Positions 7,555 through 15,475 of a stretch of 26,250 nt of DNA are shown piece by piece. Each line of letters starts with the position of its first letter. Position 1 is the stretch's first letter. The stretch comes from an uncultured Eubacteriales bacterium. GTDB lineage: Bacteria; Bacillota; Clostridia; TANB77; CAG-508. The DNA is taken from contig CACXCH010000102.1 of the NCBI GenBank assembly GCA_902766085.1, forward strand, positions 1-26,250, written 5' to 3'. Under the pieces are notes generated by a model. The model saw only the letters and a list, made by a program, of their open reading frames with translations, was not told the DNA's origin and searched no databases. Made by a program: the position numbers and the translations under genes.

Positions 7555-9048
7555 ATGAATGGATTTTTTAGATGGTTCAAATCCGGAGCAAAATTAAAGA
7601 GATGGCTATTTCTAAACCTAGTAGGAGTGTGTTTAATTTGCTATGGAATAGCAAAAATACTTGTATTAAAAACTCTATCAACACCGGATGTTTTAAAAAT
7701 TGTTAGCTCTTTTGTATTAGGATTTTTATTCATTGTAATTTCAATTGTACATATTCAAAAGCGTACACTTGAAATACTTGTTGAAGATAGTGATACACGT
7801 AAAAGAACCAATAATGTTAATACGTTAATTTTTAACAAAAAGATTTATAATCAAGGACCTAAGATTGTTGTAATTGGTGGAGGAAGCGGATTAAATACAG
7901 TATTAAGAGGATTAAAAAATTATACAGATAACATAACTGCGATTGTAACAGTTTCTGATTACGGAGAAACTCCATCTGATTCAAGAACAGCCTTAAAAGT
8001 ATTGCCACTAAAAGATGTTCAAGATAGTTTGTCAGCTCTTGCTTATGATGAGTTTAAAATGAAAAAATTGCTTGACTGCAAATTTAATGAAGGAAAATTA
8101 AAATCATTATCATTTGGAGACATTTATTTTTTAGCGATGAACAAAATTTATGGAAATTTTTCAGAGTCAATTGGAAACTCTACCAATGTTTTAAACATTA
8201 CTGGTAAAGTTTTACCAGCAACCCTTGATGAAATTAAAATTTGTGCAGAGCTTGAAAATGGAAAAGTTGTTGAAAATAGAGAAAAAATTCCTGAGAAAAC
8301 AATTGACTATATGTCAAAAATTTCTAGAATTTTCATTAGCCCAACCAACTGTAAGGTTGCACCTGGAGTGCTAGAAGCAATAAGAGAAGCTGATGCAATT
8401 GTAATTGGACCTGGAAGCCTATATACAAGTGTAATTCCAAGTTTGCTTGTAAATGGAATTGTACATGAAATAAAAAAATCTGATGCAATAAAAGTATATG
8501 TTTGCAATATAATGACAGAACAAGGAGAAACGGACGATTTTACGCTATCAGACCATATTAAAACAATAATGGATTATGTTGGCGAAAACGTAATCGACTA
8601 TTGTATTTATGACACTGGAGAAATTGTTCCAGAATTTATACATAAGTATAATCTAAAAGGAGCTGATTTAGTAATTCCTGACACAAACAAAGCTAAGCAA
8701 CTTGGAGTAAAGCTTATTCAACGTAATTTATCTATGATTGATGGAGATGCAATTAGACACGACCCAGATGTAATAGCATCAACAATTATACAACTAGTCT
8801 GCGATGAGCTTGAATTTAAAGATATGGAAAATGATAGTCAATATATGACTCTAAACTCAAAATTATTAGAAACGAAACGTGAAAGAAAAAAGAGAGAAAA
8901 GGCAGAAAAGAAATTTAGGGCTTCAGGCAGAAAGCAATTTGAAAGAAATAACAAAAATAGCAAATTCAAGGATAAATACAATGAAAGAATAAAATCAATA
9001 GAAGAAAGTGACAAGGAAAAGAAAAAAAGAAGAAAAAAGGACCAATAG
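7555..9048 (+). CDS. yvcK: YvcK/CofD-like protein with N-terminal membrane anchor
   Basis: A homologue of YvcK (GlmR), which in Bacillus binds UDP-GlcNAc and steers carbon into cell wall precursors. Two hydrophobic segments within about residues 20-70 form an anchor seen in clostridial members. The Rossmann-like domain begins KIVVIGGGSGLNTVLRGLK (about 103), and later motifs GKVLPAT, VIGPGSLYTSVIPSLL, VYVCNIMTEQGET and IRHDP are typical. However, the usual ADDGGSSG loop reads SDYGETPSDS, and the usual HSxGN region reads SFGDIY, so ligand binding may differ. The C-terminus is a very basic, Lys-rich tail of about 60 residues. I prefer the ATG at 7555, preceded by AAAGGAA; an in-frame ATG at 7534 has a poorer ribosome site. 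The debranching gene follows after 12 bases. Confidence 0.88.
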   Translation: MNGFFRWFKSGAKLKRWLFLNLVGVCLICYGIAKILVLKTLSTPDVLKIVSSFVLGFLFIVISIVHIQKRTLEILVEDSDTRKRTNNVNTLIFNKKIYNQGPKIVVIGGGSGLNTVLRGLKNYTDNITAIVTVSDYGETPSDSRTALKVLPLKDVQDSLSALAYDEFKMKKLLDCKFNEGKLKSLSFGDIYFLAMNKIYGNFSESIGNSTNVLNITGKVLPATLDEIKICAELENGKVVENREKIPEKTIDYMSKISRIFISPTNCKVAPGVLEAIREADAIVIGPGSLYTSVIPSLLVNGIVHEIKKSDAIKVYVCNIMTEQGETDDFTLSDHIKTIMDYVGENVIDYCIYDTGEIVPEFIHKYNLKGADLVIPDTNKAKQLGVKLIQRNLSMIDGDAIRHDPDVIASTIIQLVCDELEFKDMENDSQYMTLNSKLLETKRERKKREKAEKKFRASGRKQFERNNKNSKFKDKYNERIKSIEESDKEKKKRRKKDQ

Positions 9049-9060
9049 AGGTAATAACAA

Positions 9061-11142
9061 ATGAGAGAATGGATAATAACTAATGGCTTAGGAGGATATG
9101 CTGCAACAACTGACCTAGGTGGAATGAATACAAGAAGATATCACGGATTATTAATAGCACCATTAAATCCACCTAGACAAAGAACATTAATTCTATCAAA
9201 GGTGGATGAAAGCATTGAAATAGATTCTAAAAAATATGATATATTTACAAATAATGTTAACGAAAAAATTCAAGATGGATACAAGTATCAAACAAGCTTT
9301 GAAAAAGATATTTTTCCAGTTTATACATTTAATGTAAATGGAGTAATTATAGAAAAAATAATATGTATGATTCATCAGAAAAATGCTGTAATAGTGTATT
9401 ATAGGATTTCAAATAAAAAGGCTAAAACTAAATTCAATATTACACCAATTATGAATTTTAGAGACTTTCATTCAGAAAAGCATGATACGGCATTTAATTG
9501 CAAAAAAAAGTTCTTTAAAGATAGTTTTCAATTAATATTTGATGAAAAATATAAAGTAAATGTAATGGTAAAGAATGGCAAATTTGTAAAACATAATAAT
9601 GATTATTTTAAAGGAATGTTTTACGAAAAAGAAAAGGAAAGGGGCTTTGACTATGCAGAAAATCACCTTGTACCTGGAACATTTACAATAGATATAAAAC
9701 CTAATGAGGATAAAGAAATAACTTTTATTTGTTCTCTTGAAAAAAATGGATTCAAACTTGATGAGTTAAACAATATCGACGCAATGGATGTTATAAAAAA
9801 AGAGGTTAAAAGAATTAATGAACAGATAAAACAATCTAAGCTATTAGAGAAAAGCGAGATATTAGACCTAAATAACAATAGCAAGATTGATCAAGAGGAT
9901 AAAGAAATTTACCATAGTTTAGTTAAAAAGTATATTGTATCTAGTGATAATTTTATTGTTTATAGAAAACATAGAAAATTGCACACAGTAATTGCAGGGT
10001 ATCCTTGGTTTCTTGACTGGGGAAGAGATACATTCATTGCTTTTGAAGGATTGCTTTTAATCCCAAGGAGATTTGAACTTGCCAAGGAAGTGCTACTAAC
10101 ATTTGCTTTAAAAGAAAAGGAAGGACTATTACCTAACGGTTTTTCTGAATATGATGGAAAACCTCTCTATAATAGTGTTGACGCTTCACTATTATTTATT
10201 GATGCAGTCCAAAAATACTTAAATTATACAAACGATTATGAATTTGTAAAAGATAAATTATATAACACTATGAAAAAAATTATTAATAAATACATTGATG
10301 GGATAAGTCTCGATAATAATAACATATACCTTGATGACAAGGATTATTTATTAATATGCGGAAGTGACAATACCCAAAACACATGGATGGACGCTAAGGT
10401 TAATGGAAAAGCAGTTACCCCAAGAAATGGAAAAGCTGTTGAAATAAATGCAATGTGGTATAATGCATTAAAAATTATGCAAGATATCAGTAGCAAGTTA
10501 AAAAAGCATTTACATAATATAGAGTATTCCTACATTGCCAAAAAGTGCAAATCATCATTTGAAGAAAAATTTTACAATAAGGATAAAAAATGTTTATATG
10601 ATGTAATAAAAATTGAACAAAAGCAATTTTCAGTAAATGAAACTGCAAAAGATGATAGAGTTAGACCTAATCAAATTTTTGCATTAAGTATGGAATATCC
10701 AATAATTGACTGTGATTCAGAAATTGCAAAAAATATTTTTATAACAGTTAGCCAAAAATTGTATAACAAATTTGGATTAAGAACTCTTGCACCAGATGAA
10801 AAAGAATATGCGGGGATATATGCTGGAAATCCACAAGAGAGGGATTCGATATATCATCAAGGGACATCATGGCCTTGGCTACTTGGACAATACTATAATG
10901 CTATGAAAAATATTTTAAATGCTGAACAAAACCAAGAAGAAAAAGAAAACTTAGAAAACACGATAAATAAATTTAGACTAAACACTGCATATACATTTAT
11001 AAATGAAATTTATAATGGAAATACCCAAAACGGCATAAGTGAATTATATGACGGAGATATAAATGAAAATAGTCATGGAAAAGGAGCTTTTCAGCAGGCT
11101 TGGAGCGTAGCAGAAATTTTTAGAATTATTCTTGACAAATAG
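9061..11142 (+). CDS. Amylo-alpha-1,6-glucosidase / glycogen debranching-type enzyme (GH133)
   Basis: A 693-residue glycoside hydrolase predicted to remove alpha-1,6 branch glucose residues during glycogen or maltodextrin breakdown. The N-terminal bacterial debranching domain opens with WIITNGLGGYAATTDLGG and has TRRYHGLLIAP and LSKVDE. The C-terminal (alpha/alpha)6 barrel has GYPWFLDWGRDTFIAFEGLL (about 314-333), NTWMDAKVNGKAVTPRNGKA (about 440-460, with the likely catalytic acid), EINAMWYNAL and YHQGTSWPWLLGQYYNA. There is no signal peptide, so it acts in the cytoplasm. The start at 9061 follows AGAGG and lies 12 bases after the yvcK stop, so translation is probably coupled. The 3' end (VAEIFRIILDK) is copied twice downstream as a tandem repeat. 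Pairing with a YvcK-type regulator is consistent with a carbon-storage link, which is inference. Confidence 0.93.
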   Translation: MREWIITNGLGGYAATTDLGGMNTRRYHGLLIAPLNPPRQRTLILSKVDESIEIDSKKYDIFTNNVNEKIQDGYKYQTSFEKDIFPVYTFNVNGVIIEKIICMIHQKNAVIVYYRISNKKAKTKFNITPIMNFRDFHSEKHDTAFNCKKKFFKDSFQLIFDEKYKVNVMVKNGKFVKHNNDYFKGMFYEKEKERGFDYAENHLVPGTFTIDIKPNEDKEITFICSLEKNGFKLDELNNIDAMDVIKKEVKRINEQIKQSKLLEKSEILDLNNNSKIDQEDKEIYHSLVKKYIVSSDNFIVYRKHRKLHTVIAGYPWFLDWGRDTFIAFEGLLLIPRRFELAKEVLLTFALKEKEGLLPNGFSEYDGKPLYNSVDASLLFIDAVQKYLNYTNDYEFVKDKLYNTMKKIINKYIDGISLDNNNIYLDDKDYLLICGSDNTQNTWMDAKVNGKAVTPRNGKAVEINAMWYNALKIMQDISSKLKKHLHNIEYSYIAKKCKSSFEEKFYNKDKKCLYDVIKIEQKQFSVNETAKDDRVRPNQIFALSMEYPIIDCDSEIAKNIFITVSQKLYNKFGLRTLAPDEKEYAGIYAGNPQERDSIYHQGTSWPWLLGQYYNAMKNILNAEQNQEEKENLENTINKFRLNTAYTFINEIYNGNTQNGISELYDGDINENSHGKGAFQQAWSVAEIFRIILDK

Positions 11143-11265
11143 TTAGAGCAAATTTTAGAAAATACAAAGTAGCAGAAATTTTTAAAATTATTTTTGATAA
11201 ATAGTTGGAGCAAATTATAAATAATATAAAGCAGCAGAAATTTTTAAATTATTATTGATAAATAG
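11107..11265 (+). repeat. 62-bp tandem repeat copying the debranching-enzyme 3' end
   Basis: Unit 1 is 11107-11168 and unit 2 is 11169-11230, matching at about 54 of 62 bases. A partial unit 3 of 35 bases is at 11231-11265. Unit 1 holds the last codons and the TAG stop of the debranching gene; unit 2 would again encode VAEIFKIIFDK and a stop in another frame; unit 3 has lost one base. Confidence 0.93.
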
Positions 11266-11348
11266 ACATAAATGACATACGTAAATTTTATATAAAAAGG
11301 TTTATGGGTCCTTTGAAAACCTAAATATATTACAAGGAATGAATCAAA

Positions 11349-12329
11349 ATGATTTACTTGCTATATGGTGAGGATGAATACCTAAAGGATAAATTCCTTA
11401 AAAAGCTAAAAAAGGAATTTGGAAAAATTGTTAATGGCATAAATTACATAAGCATAGGAGAAGAAAATGTAAGTGAAATCATACCTAATATTCAAACCCC
11501 AGCGTTTGGCTATGATAAAAAAATGGTCGTCGCAAAAAATACAAAATTGTTTATAAGAAAAGGCAAGAAAAACTCAAACAATGCAAGTTCCAATGAAGAT
11601 AATGGCAACAAATATACTGAAGAAATTACAGAATATTTAAAAAACAACGAACTTGAGAATGTGGACTTAATATTTGTTGAAGATACTTGCGAAAAAAATT
11701 CATTATTTAATTTAATAAGCAAGATCGGACAAGTAAAAGAATTTAAAGAACTCGATATGAATGAACTGATTATTGAGGTAAGAAAAATAGCATCAATGTA
11801 TAAGGTAAACATTGACAACTTTACTGCGTCATATTTTATAGAATGCGTTGGAAACAATATGCAAGACATAATAAATGAAATTAGAAAATTAATTGAGTAT
11901 GCTGGTGAAGGAGGAACAATAAAAAAAGAAGACATTGATAGCTTAACAATAAAAAAGTCTACAAGCATAATTTTCGACTTAACAGATAGCTTAGGACAAA
12001 GAAATATAAAAAAAGCCATAGAAACATTACACAATTTGCAATACAATAAAGAGCCAACTCAAGTTATTATTGTAATGCTATATAGACATTTTAAAAAGCT
12101 CTACTTTGTTCACTTATGTAGAGGACAAAACCTAACTCAAAACTTAAATTTGACTCCAAAGCAGGAATTTCTAGCCAATAAATATAAAAGACAGGCAGGA
12201 TATTTTAAAGAAGCGGAGCTAGAAAAAATTTTATTTGAATTAATTAAGCTAGATGAAAACTCAAAAAATGGAAATATTGACCTTGATGTTGGATTAGAAG
12301 CTATTTTATGCAACTATTGCAAAAAGTAA
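11349..12329 (+). CDS. holA: DNA polymerase III delta subunit
   Basis: HolA is the clamp-loader subunit that opens the sliding clamp and loads it on primed DNA. The 326-residue length and the opening MIYLLYGEDEYLKDKFLKKL are characteristic. Later hallmarks are ENVDLIFVEDTCEKNSLFNL, YFIECVGNNMQDIINEIRKL and IFDLTDSLGQRNIKKAIETL, followed by a helical collar domain. As expected for delta it lacks Walker A and SRC motifs. An Asn/Ser/Lys-rich insert (about residues 72-92) probably forms a flexible loop. The ATG follows AAGGA by 11 bases. In many Firmicutes holA is followed by rpsT and then gpr; here gpr follows directly, after a terminator and a 60-bp repeat. Confidence 0.94.
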   Translation: MIYLLYGEDEYLKDKFLKKLKKEFGKIVNGINYISIGEENVSEIIPNIQTPAFGYDKKMVVAKNTKLFIRKGKKNSNNASSNEDNGNKYTEEITEYLKNNELENVDLIFVEDTCEKNSLFNLISKIGQVKEFKELDMNELIIEVRKIASMYKVNIDNFTASYFIECVGNNMQDIINEIRKLIEYAGEGGTIKKEDIDSLTIKKSTSIIFDLTDSLGQRNIKKAIETLHNLQYNKEPTQVIIVMLYRHFKKLYFVHLCRGQNLTQNLNLTPKQEFLANKYKRQAGYFKEAELEKILFELIKLDENSKNGNIDLDVGLEAILCNYCKK

Positions 12330-12396
12330 TTTGTAAGATTCATATTTAAACATCCGCAAATAATAAAAAATAAAATTTATACATACAATGTAAAAA

Positions 12397-12428
12397 AATG
12401 ACTATAATAAATTTATAGTTATTTTTTA
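12397..12428 (+). terminator. AT-rich terminator after holA
   Basis: AATGACTATAA (12397-12407) pairs with TTATAGTTATT (12413-12423) around a TAAAT loop (one G-T pair), followed by a T-rich run. The stem is weak in GC but long and well placed, 68 bases after the holA stop. Confidence 0.7.
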
Positions 12429-12440
12429 TATAATAGGAAA

Positions 12441-12560
12441 GTTATAAATTTTTTTATTAGATTTATGGAGTCTAAGAAGGACAAGTAAATTTCATAAAAA
12501 AATTTTGATTTTCTTATTAGATTTAACTAGTGAGAGGGACAAATAATTTTATTTCTTATA
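12441..12560 (+). repeat. Degenerate 60-bp tandem repeat in the gpr leader
   Basis: Positions 12441-12500 and 12501-12560 share TTATTAGATTTA and a GAAGGACAAGTAAATTT-like block at the same offset (period 60, one gap). Both copies lie between the holA terminator and the gpr ribosome site, so any gpr promoter is inside or beside them. No sigma-G-type promoter could be assigned with confidence. Confidence 0.65.
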
Positions 12561-12570
12561 AGGAGAGAAT

Positions 12571-13461
12571 ATGAACTATAGAACAGACTTTGCTGATGAA
12601 AGGCTTGAAATTTGTAAGAATTATGATAAAAATGGAGTCAAAGTATATAATAAGAAAATAAGTGATAAAATAGAACTTTGCAGAGTAAATGTAAAAAGCA
12701 ATGAAGCGGAAAAACAACTCAATAAAAAAATAGGAACATATACAACTATAAATATAAAAGACTTGGAAATTGTTACAAAAGAAGAAATAGAAGAGGCAAA
12801 AAAAGTCTTTACTGAAGAAATTAATAAATTTATTAAAGATGCGAAGTCAATACTTGTTATTGGACTCGGAAATGCAGAAACAACTGCAGACTCCATTGGA
12901 GCAAAAGTTGTTAATAATTTAAAAATAACAAGGCATATTTTAAAATACGAACCAAATCTATTGCCAGAAAATACAATATCAATTTCCGCTATAGCTCCAG
13001 GAGTTTTAGGTACAACAGGAATAGAAACAGAAGAAATAGTAAAAGCGGTTTCTAAAATTGTAAAGCCAGATAAAGTTATTGCTATTGATGCAATGGCTAC
13101 AAATAATGTAAATAGACTCTTAAAAACGATTCAGATATCAGACACAGGAATTGAACCAGGAGCAGGAGTTAATAATAAAAGAAAGGAAATTTCAAAAGAA
13201 ACAATAGGTTTTCCAGTAATAGCAATTGGAGTTCCAACTGTAGTAGACAGTGATGTTATTGTAGCACAAAGCTTTGAAAAATTAGCTAAAAGGTTTGAAC
13301 AATTTAATTTTTTAAAGGACTCAAGTTTTGAAGATAAATACAAACTTGTAAAACTTTGTTCAGAGGAAAATCTTGTAGTAATGCCAAAAGACATAGATTC
13401 ATTAGTTGATAATTTAAAGGACATTATCTCTTATGGAATTAACAACTATTTTGTATATTAA
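12571..13461 (+). CDS. gpr: Germination protease (GPR endopeptidase)
   Basis: GPR degrades small acid-soluble spore proteins when spores germinate, releasing DNA and amino acids. The protein has 296 residues. It starts with YRTDFADERLEICKNYD, matching the propeptide region that is removed from the inactive zymogen, and includes ILVIGLGNAETTADSIGAKV, ISAIAPGVLGTTGIET, VIAIDAMATNNVNRLLKTIQ and ISDTGIEPGAGVNNKRKEIS, all strongly conserved in this unusual aspartate-dependent protease. AAGGAGAG precedes the ATG. It is a firm sign that the organism or its recent ancestor makes endospores. The usual neighbours spoIIP and lepA are not found downstream; a terminator follows the stop at once. Confidence 0.97.
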   Translation: MNYRTDFADERLEICKNYDKNGVKVYNKKISDKIELCRVNVKSNEAEKQLNKKIGTYTTINIKDLEIVTKEEIEEAKKVFTEEINKFIKDAKSILVIGLGNAETTADSIGAKVVNNLKITRHILKYEPNLLPENTISISAIAPGVLGTTGIETEEIVKAVSKIVKPDKVIAIDAMATNNVNRLLKTIQISDTGIEPGAGVNNKRKEISKETIGFPVIAIGVPTVVDSDVIVAQSFEKLAKRFEQFNFLKDSSFEDKYKLVKLCSEENLVVMPKDIDSLVDNLKDIISYGINNYFVY

Positions 13462-13462
13462 A

Positions 13463-13496
13463 TGGGCTAAAACATTGACGTTAGCCCAATTTTTTT
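13463..13496 (+). terminator. Terminator directly after gpr
   Basis: TGGGCTAA (13463-13470) and TTAGCCCA (13481-13488) form a perfect 8-bp stem with a 10-base loop, followed by ATTTTTTT. It begins one base after the gpr stop codon. Confidence 0.92.
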
Positions 13497-13503
13497 ATAT
13501 AAT
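13475..13503 (+). promoter_or_regulatory. Promoter of the pseudouridine synthase gene, nested in the gpr terminator
   Basis: TTGACG (13475-13480) lies in the loop of the gpr terminator and TATAAT (13498-13503, perfect) lies just after its T run; the spacer is 17 bases. Transcription would start near 13510, about 25 bases before the next ATG. Confidence 0.72.
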
Positions 13504-13534
13504 TTATTAAAATTATTAAGAAAAGGACAAAACT

Positions 13535-14431
13535 ATGCAAAAATTAAATGTTGATTTTTCAAATGATAATAAAACATTGGTTACATATCTATCTTCAAAA
13601 TATCCAAAAGTTAATGTTAACACATTTTACAAAACATTGAGAAAAAAGGACATCAAGATAAATGGAAAGAGAATTAACAAGAACGTAAATATTCATTATG
13701 GAGATGAAATTCAGATTTATTTGACTGATGATATTTTAAATGGGATTGACATTAATATGCAAATTCCAATTGTTTACGAAGATGATAATATTTTAATTAT
13801 AAATAAACCTAAAGACATTGAAGTTGAAGGGGAGAACTCGGTTACAAGCATTTTAAGTAAGAATTACAATTATTTAAAACCATGCCATAGAATTGATAGA
13901 AACACAACAGGGCTTGTTATTTTTGCTAAAAATGATGAAAGCTTAAATGAAATCATTAAAATGTTTGAAAATTTTGAGATTGAAAAACATTATGTAGCCT
14001 GTTGCTATGGAATACCTAAATCAAATGCAACTCTTTATGCATATTTATTTAAGGAGAGCAAAAAATCTATTGTATATATTTCAAAAGAGCCTAAGAAGGG
14101 ATATTCCAAAATTCAAACATCTTACACATTAATTTCTCAAAATCAAGCAAAAAACCTATCACTACTTGATGTTACACTACATACAGGAAAAACACATCAA
14201 ATAAGGGCTCATCTTGCTTTTGCAGGGTTGCCTATTTTAGGAGATGGAAAATATGGCTCTTATGAGATCAATAAAAAGTTTAAAGTGTATACACAATGCC
14301 TTTGTAGCTATAGTATTAAATTTAACCTAAAGAATAACTATGATAAACTAAATTATTTAAAAGGTAACGAAATTAAATTAAAAAAGATGCCTTATACAGA
14401 TTTGATAGAAAACAATACAAAGAACTTATAG
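13535..14431 (+). CDS. RluA-family pseudouridine synthase
   Basis: Predicted to convert specific uridines in rRNA or tRNA to pseudouridine. It has an N-terminal S4 RNA-binding domain (about 10-65: YKTLRKKDIKINGKRINKN, YGDEIQIYL). The catalytic domain has IVYEDDNILIINKPKDIEVE and the active-site motif CHRIDRNTTGLVIFAKN with the nucleophile D121. Downstream are EKHYVACCYGIP, LHTGKTHQIRAHLAFAG and PILGDGKYG, all typical of RluA/RluC/RluD. The length of 298 residues is normal. RNA specificity cannot be assigned from the sequence. AAAAGGAC precedes the ATG. The next gene, TraX-type, starts 8 bases after the stop, so the two are probably co-transcribed. Confidence 0.94.
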   Translation: MQKLNVDFSNDNKTLVTYLSSKYPKVNVNTFYKTLRKKDIKINGKRINKNVNIHYGDEIQIYLTDDILNGIDINMQIPIVYEDDNILIINKPKDIEVEGENSVTSILSKNYNYLKPCHRIDRNTTGLVIFAKNDESLNEIIKMFENFEIEKHYVACCYGIPKSNATLYAYLFKESKKSIVYISKEPKKGYSKIQTSYTLISQNQAKNLSLLDVTLHTGKTHQIRAHLAFAGLPILGDGKYGSYEINKKFKVYTQCLCSYSIKFNLKNNYDKLNYLKGNEIKLKKMPYTDLIENNTKNL

Positions 14432-14439
14432 GAGGAATT

Positions 14440-15171
14440 ATGACAAGTTTTGTTATAAAGATAATTGCAATTTGTTCAATGTTTTGTGATCATTTAAGTG
14501 ATTCATTAATTGGCCATTTTACTTTTTTAAATGTAATAGGAAGAATTGCTTTTCCACTATTTGCTTTTCAAATAGTAATTGGCTATAAGAAAACATCAAA
14601 TGTAAAAAAATATTTAACAAGATTATTAATCTTTGCAATCATTTCGCAAATACCATTTCAAGTTTTTATTACTAATTATACAGGCGAAAGGTTTAACTTA
14701 AATATATTTTTCACGTTAGCTTGTGGATTGATTTCGCTAATTATCTTAAATAAAAACTTTACAAAAAATAAAGTATTAAACACTGCTATACAGATAATGC
14801 TAATTTCAATAATATGTATTCTTTCATGGTTATTAAATTTTGACTACAAAGTAACAGGAATTTTAACAATCATATTAATTTACTATACATATCCATGCGA
14901 TTGGAACGAAGATAAAAAAACAATTGAATATAGAAAAACACCTTTATTATTTTTAGGAGCAATATGCCTCAGCTTAATAGAATATGGGGATATTCTTATG
15001 CAAGGACAATTGACAGTTTTCATTCAAATTTTCATTGCATCTCTGTTACCAATCTTCATTATGCTAGCATATAATGGAGAAAAGGGAAAATCACTAAAGT
15101 ATTTTTTCTATGCCTTTTATCCAGTTCACTTAATAATATTGGACTTAATTAGTTTACAACTTAACGATTAA
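14440..15171 (+). CDS. TraX-family multi-pass membrane protein
   Basis: A 243-residue integral membrane protein with about seven or eight hydrophobic segments. The start, IKIIAICSMFCDHLSDSL, with the conserved Asp-His pair, then NVIGRIAFPLFAFQIVIGY and SQIPFQVF, match the TraX family. TraX acetylates pilin in F-plasmid conjugation, but chromosomal homologues in Firmicutes are widespread and not tied to conjugation; the relation to acyltransferase-3-like membrane enzymes suggests surface acetylation, which is inference. AGGAGGAATT overlaps the end of the preceding gene and gives a strong start at 14440. No conjugation genes are nearby. No clear terminator follows. Confidence 0.88.
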   Translation: MTSFVIKIIAICSMFCDHLSDSLIGHFTFLNVIGRIAFPLFAFQIVIGYKKTSNVKKYLTRLLIFAIISQIPFQVFITNYTGERFNLNIFFTLACGLISLIILNKNFTKNKVLNTAIQIMLISIICILSWLLNFDYKVTGILTIILIYYTYPCDWNEDKKTIEYRKTPLLFLGAICLSLIEYGDILMQGQLTVFIQIFIASLLPIFIMLAYNGEKGKSLKYFFYAFYPVHLIILDLISLQLND

Positions 15172-15209
15172 TTTTGTAACATTACTTTAGACAAAAATTA
15201 CGAAAAAGA

Positions 15210-15238
15210 TTGATAAAATGATGAAAATGTTGTACAAT
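15210..15238 (+). promoter_or_regulatory. Sigma-A promoter of the beta-CASP nuclease gene
   Basis: TTGATA (15210-15215) and TACAAT (15233-15238) are separated by 17 bases. The leader would be about 230 bases, unusually long compared with other genes here, and holds a boxA-like element (15278-15291) and a two-codon open frame at 15421. Confidence 0.72.
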
Positions 15239-15277
15239 AAAGATACACAAAAGCATAAATATGAAAGAGAAAAAGTA

Positions 15278-15291
15278 GAACATTGAAAATT
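15278..15291 (+). promoter_or_regulatory. boxA-like leader element GAACATTGAAAATT
   Basis: The 14 bases GAACATTGAAAATT occur here and again at 26182-26195. In each case they begin about 40 bases after a -10 box. The sequence resembles the boxA-type antitermination segment (a CTTTGAAAACT-like core) found in Firmicute rRNA leaders and spacers. Function is inferred. The remaining leader from 15292 to 15475 shows no other clear structure. Confidence 0.4.
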
Positions 15292-15475
15292 GAATAAATT
15301 ATATTTCAAGTATTTCAAATAATTTTGCCAATGCTTTTAGAAAATTACAATTCTATTAAAGCTGCAATAAAGACTTTAATTTTACATAGATATTACATAT
15401 CATTTAATTGAAAAGAGGCGATGGTTTAGAAGAAGTAATAGGCAACTATAGGTTAGGCACAGAAAAGAGGCATAT

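Noticed and set aside
11510..12046. A 178-codon open frame on the minus strand
   Set aside because: It lies wholly inside holA, is rich in Ser/Phe/Leu as expected from the reverse of an AT-rich gene, and has no ribosome site.
14440..15171. TraX homologue as a sign of a conjugative element
   Set aside because: No relaxase, coupling protein or type IV secretion genes are present; chromosomal TraX-family genes are common in Firmicutes.
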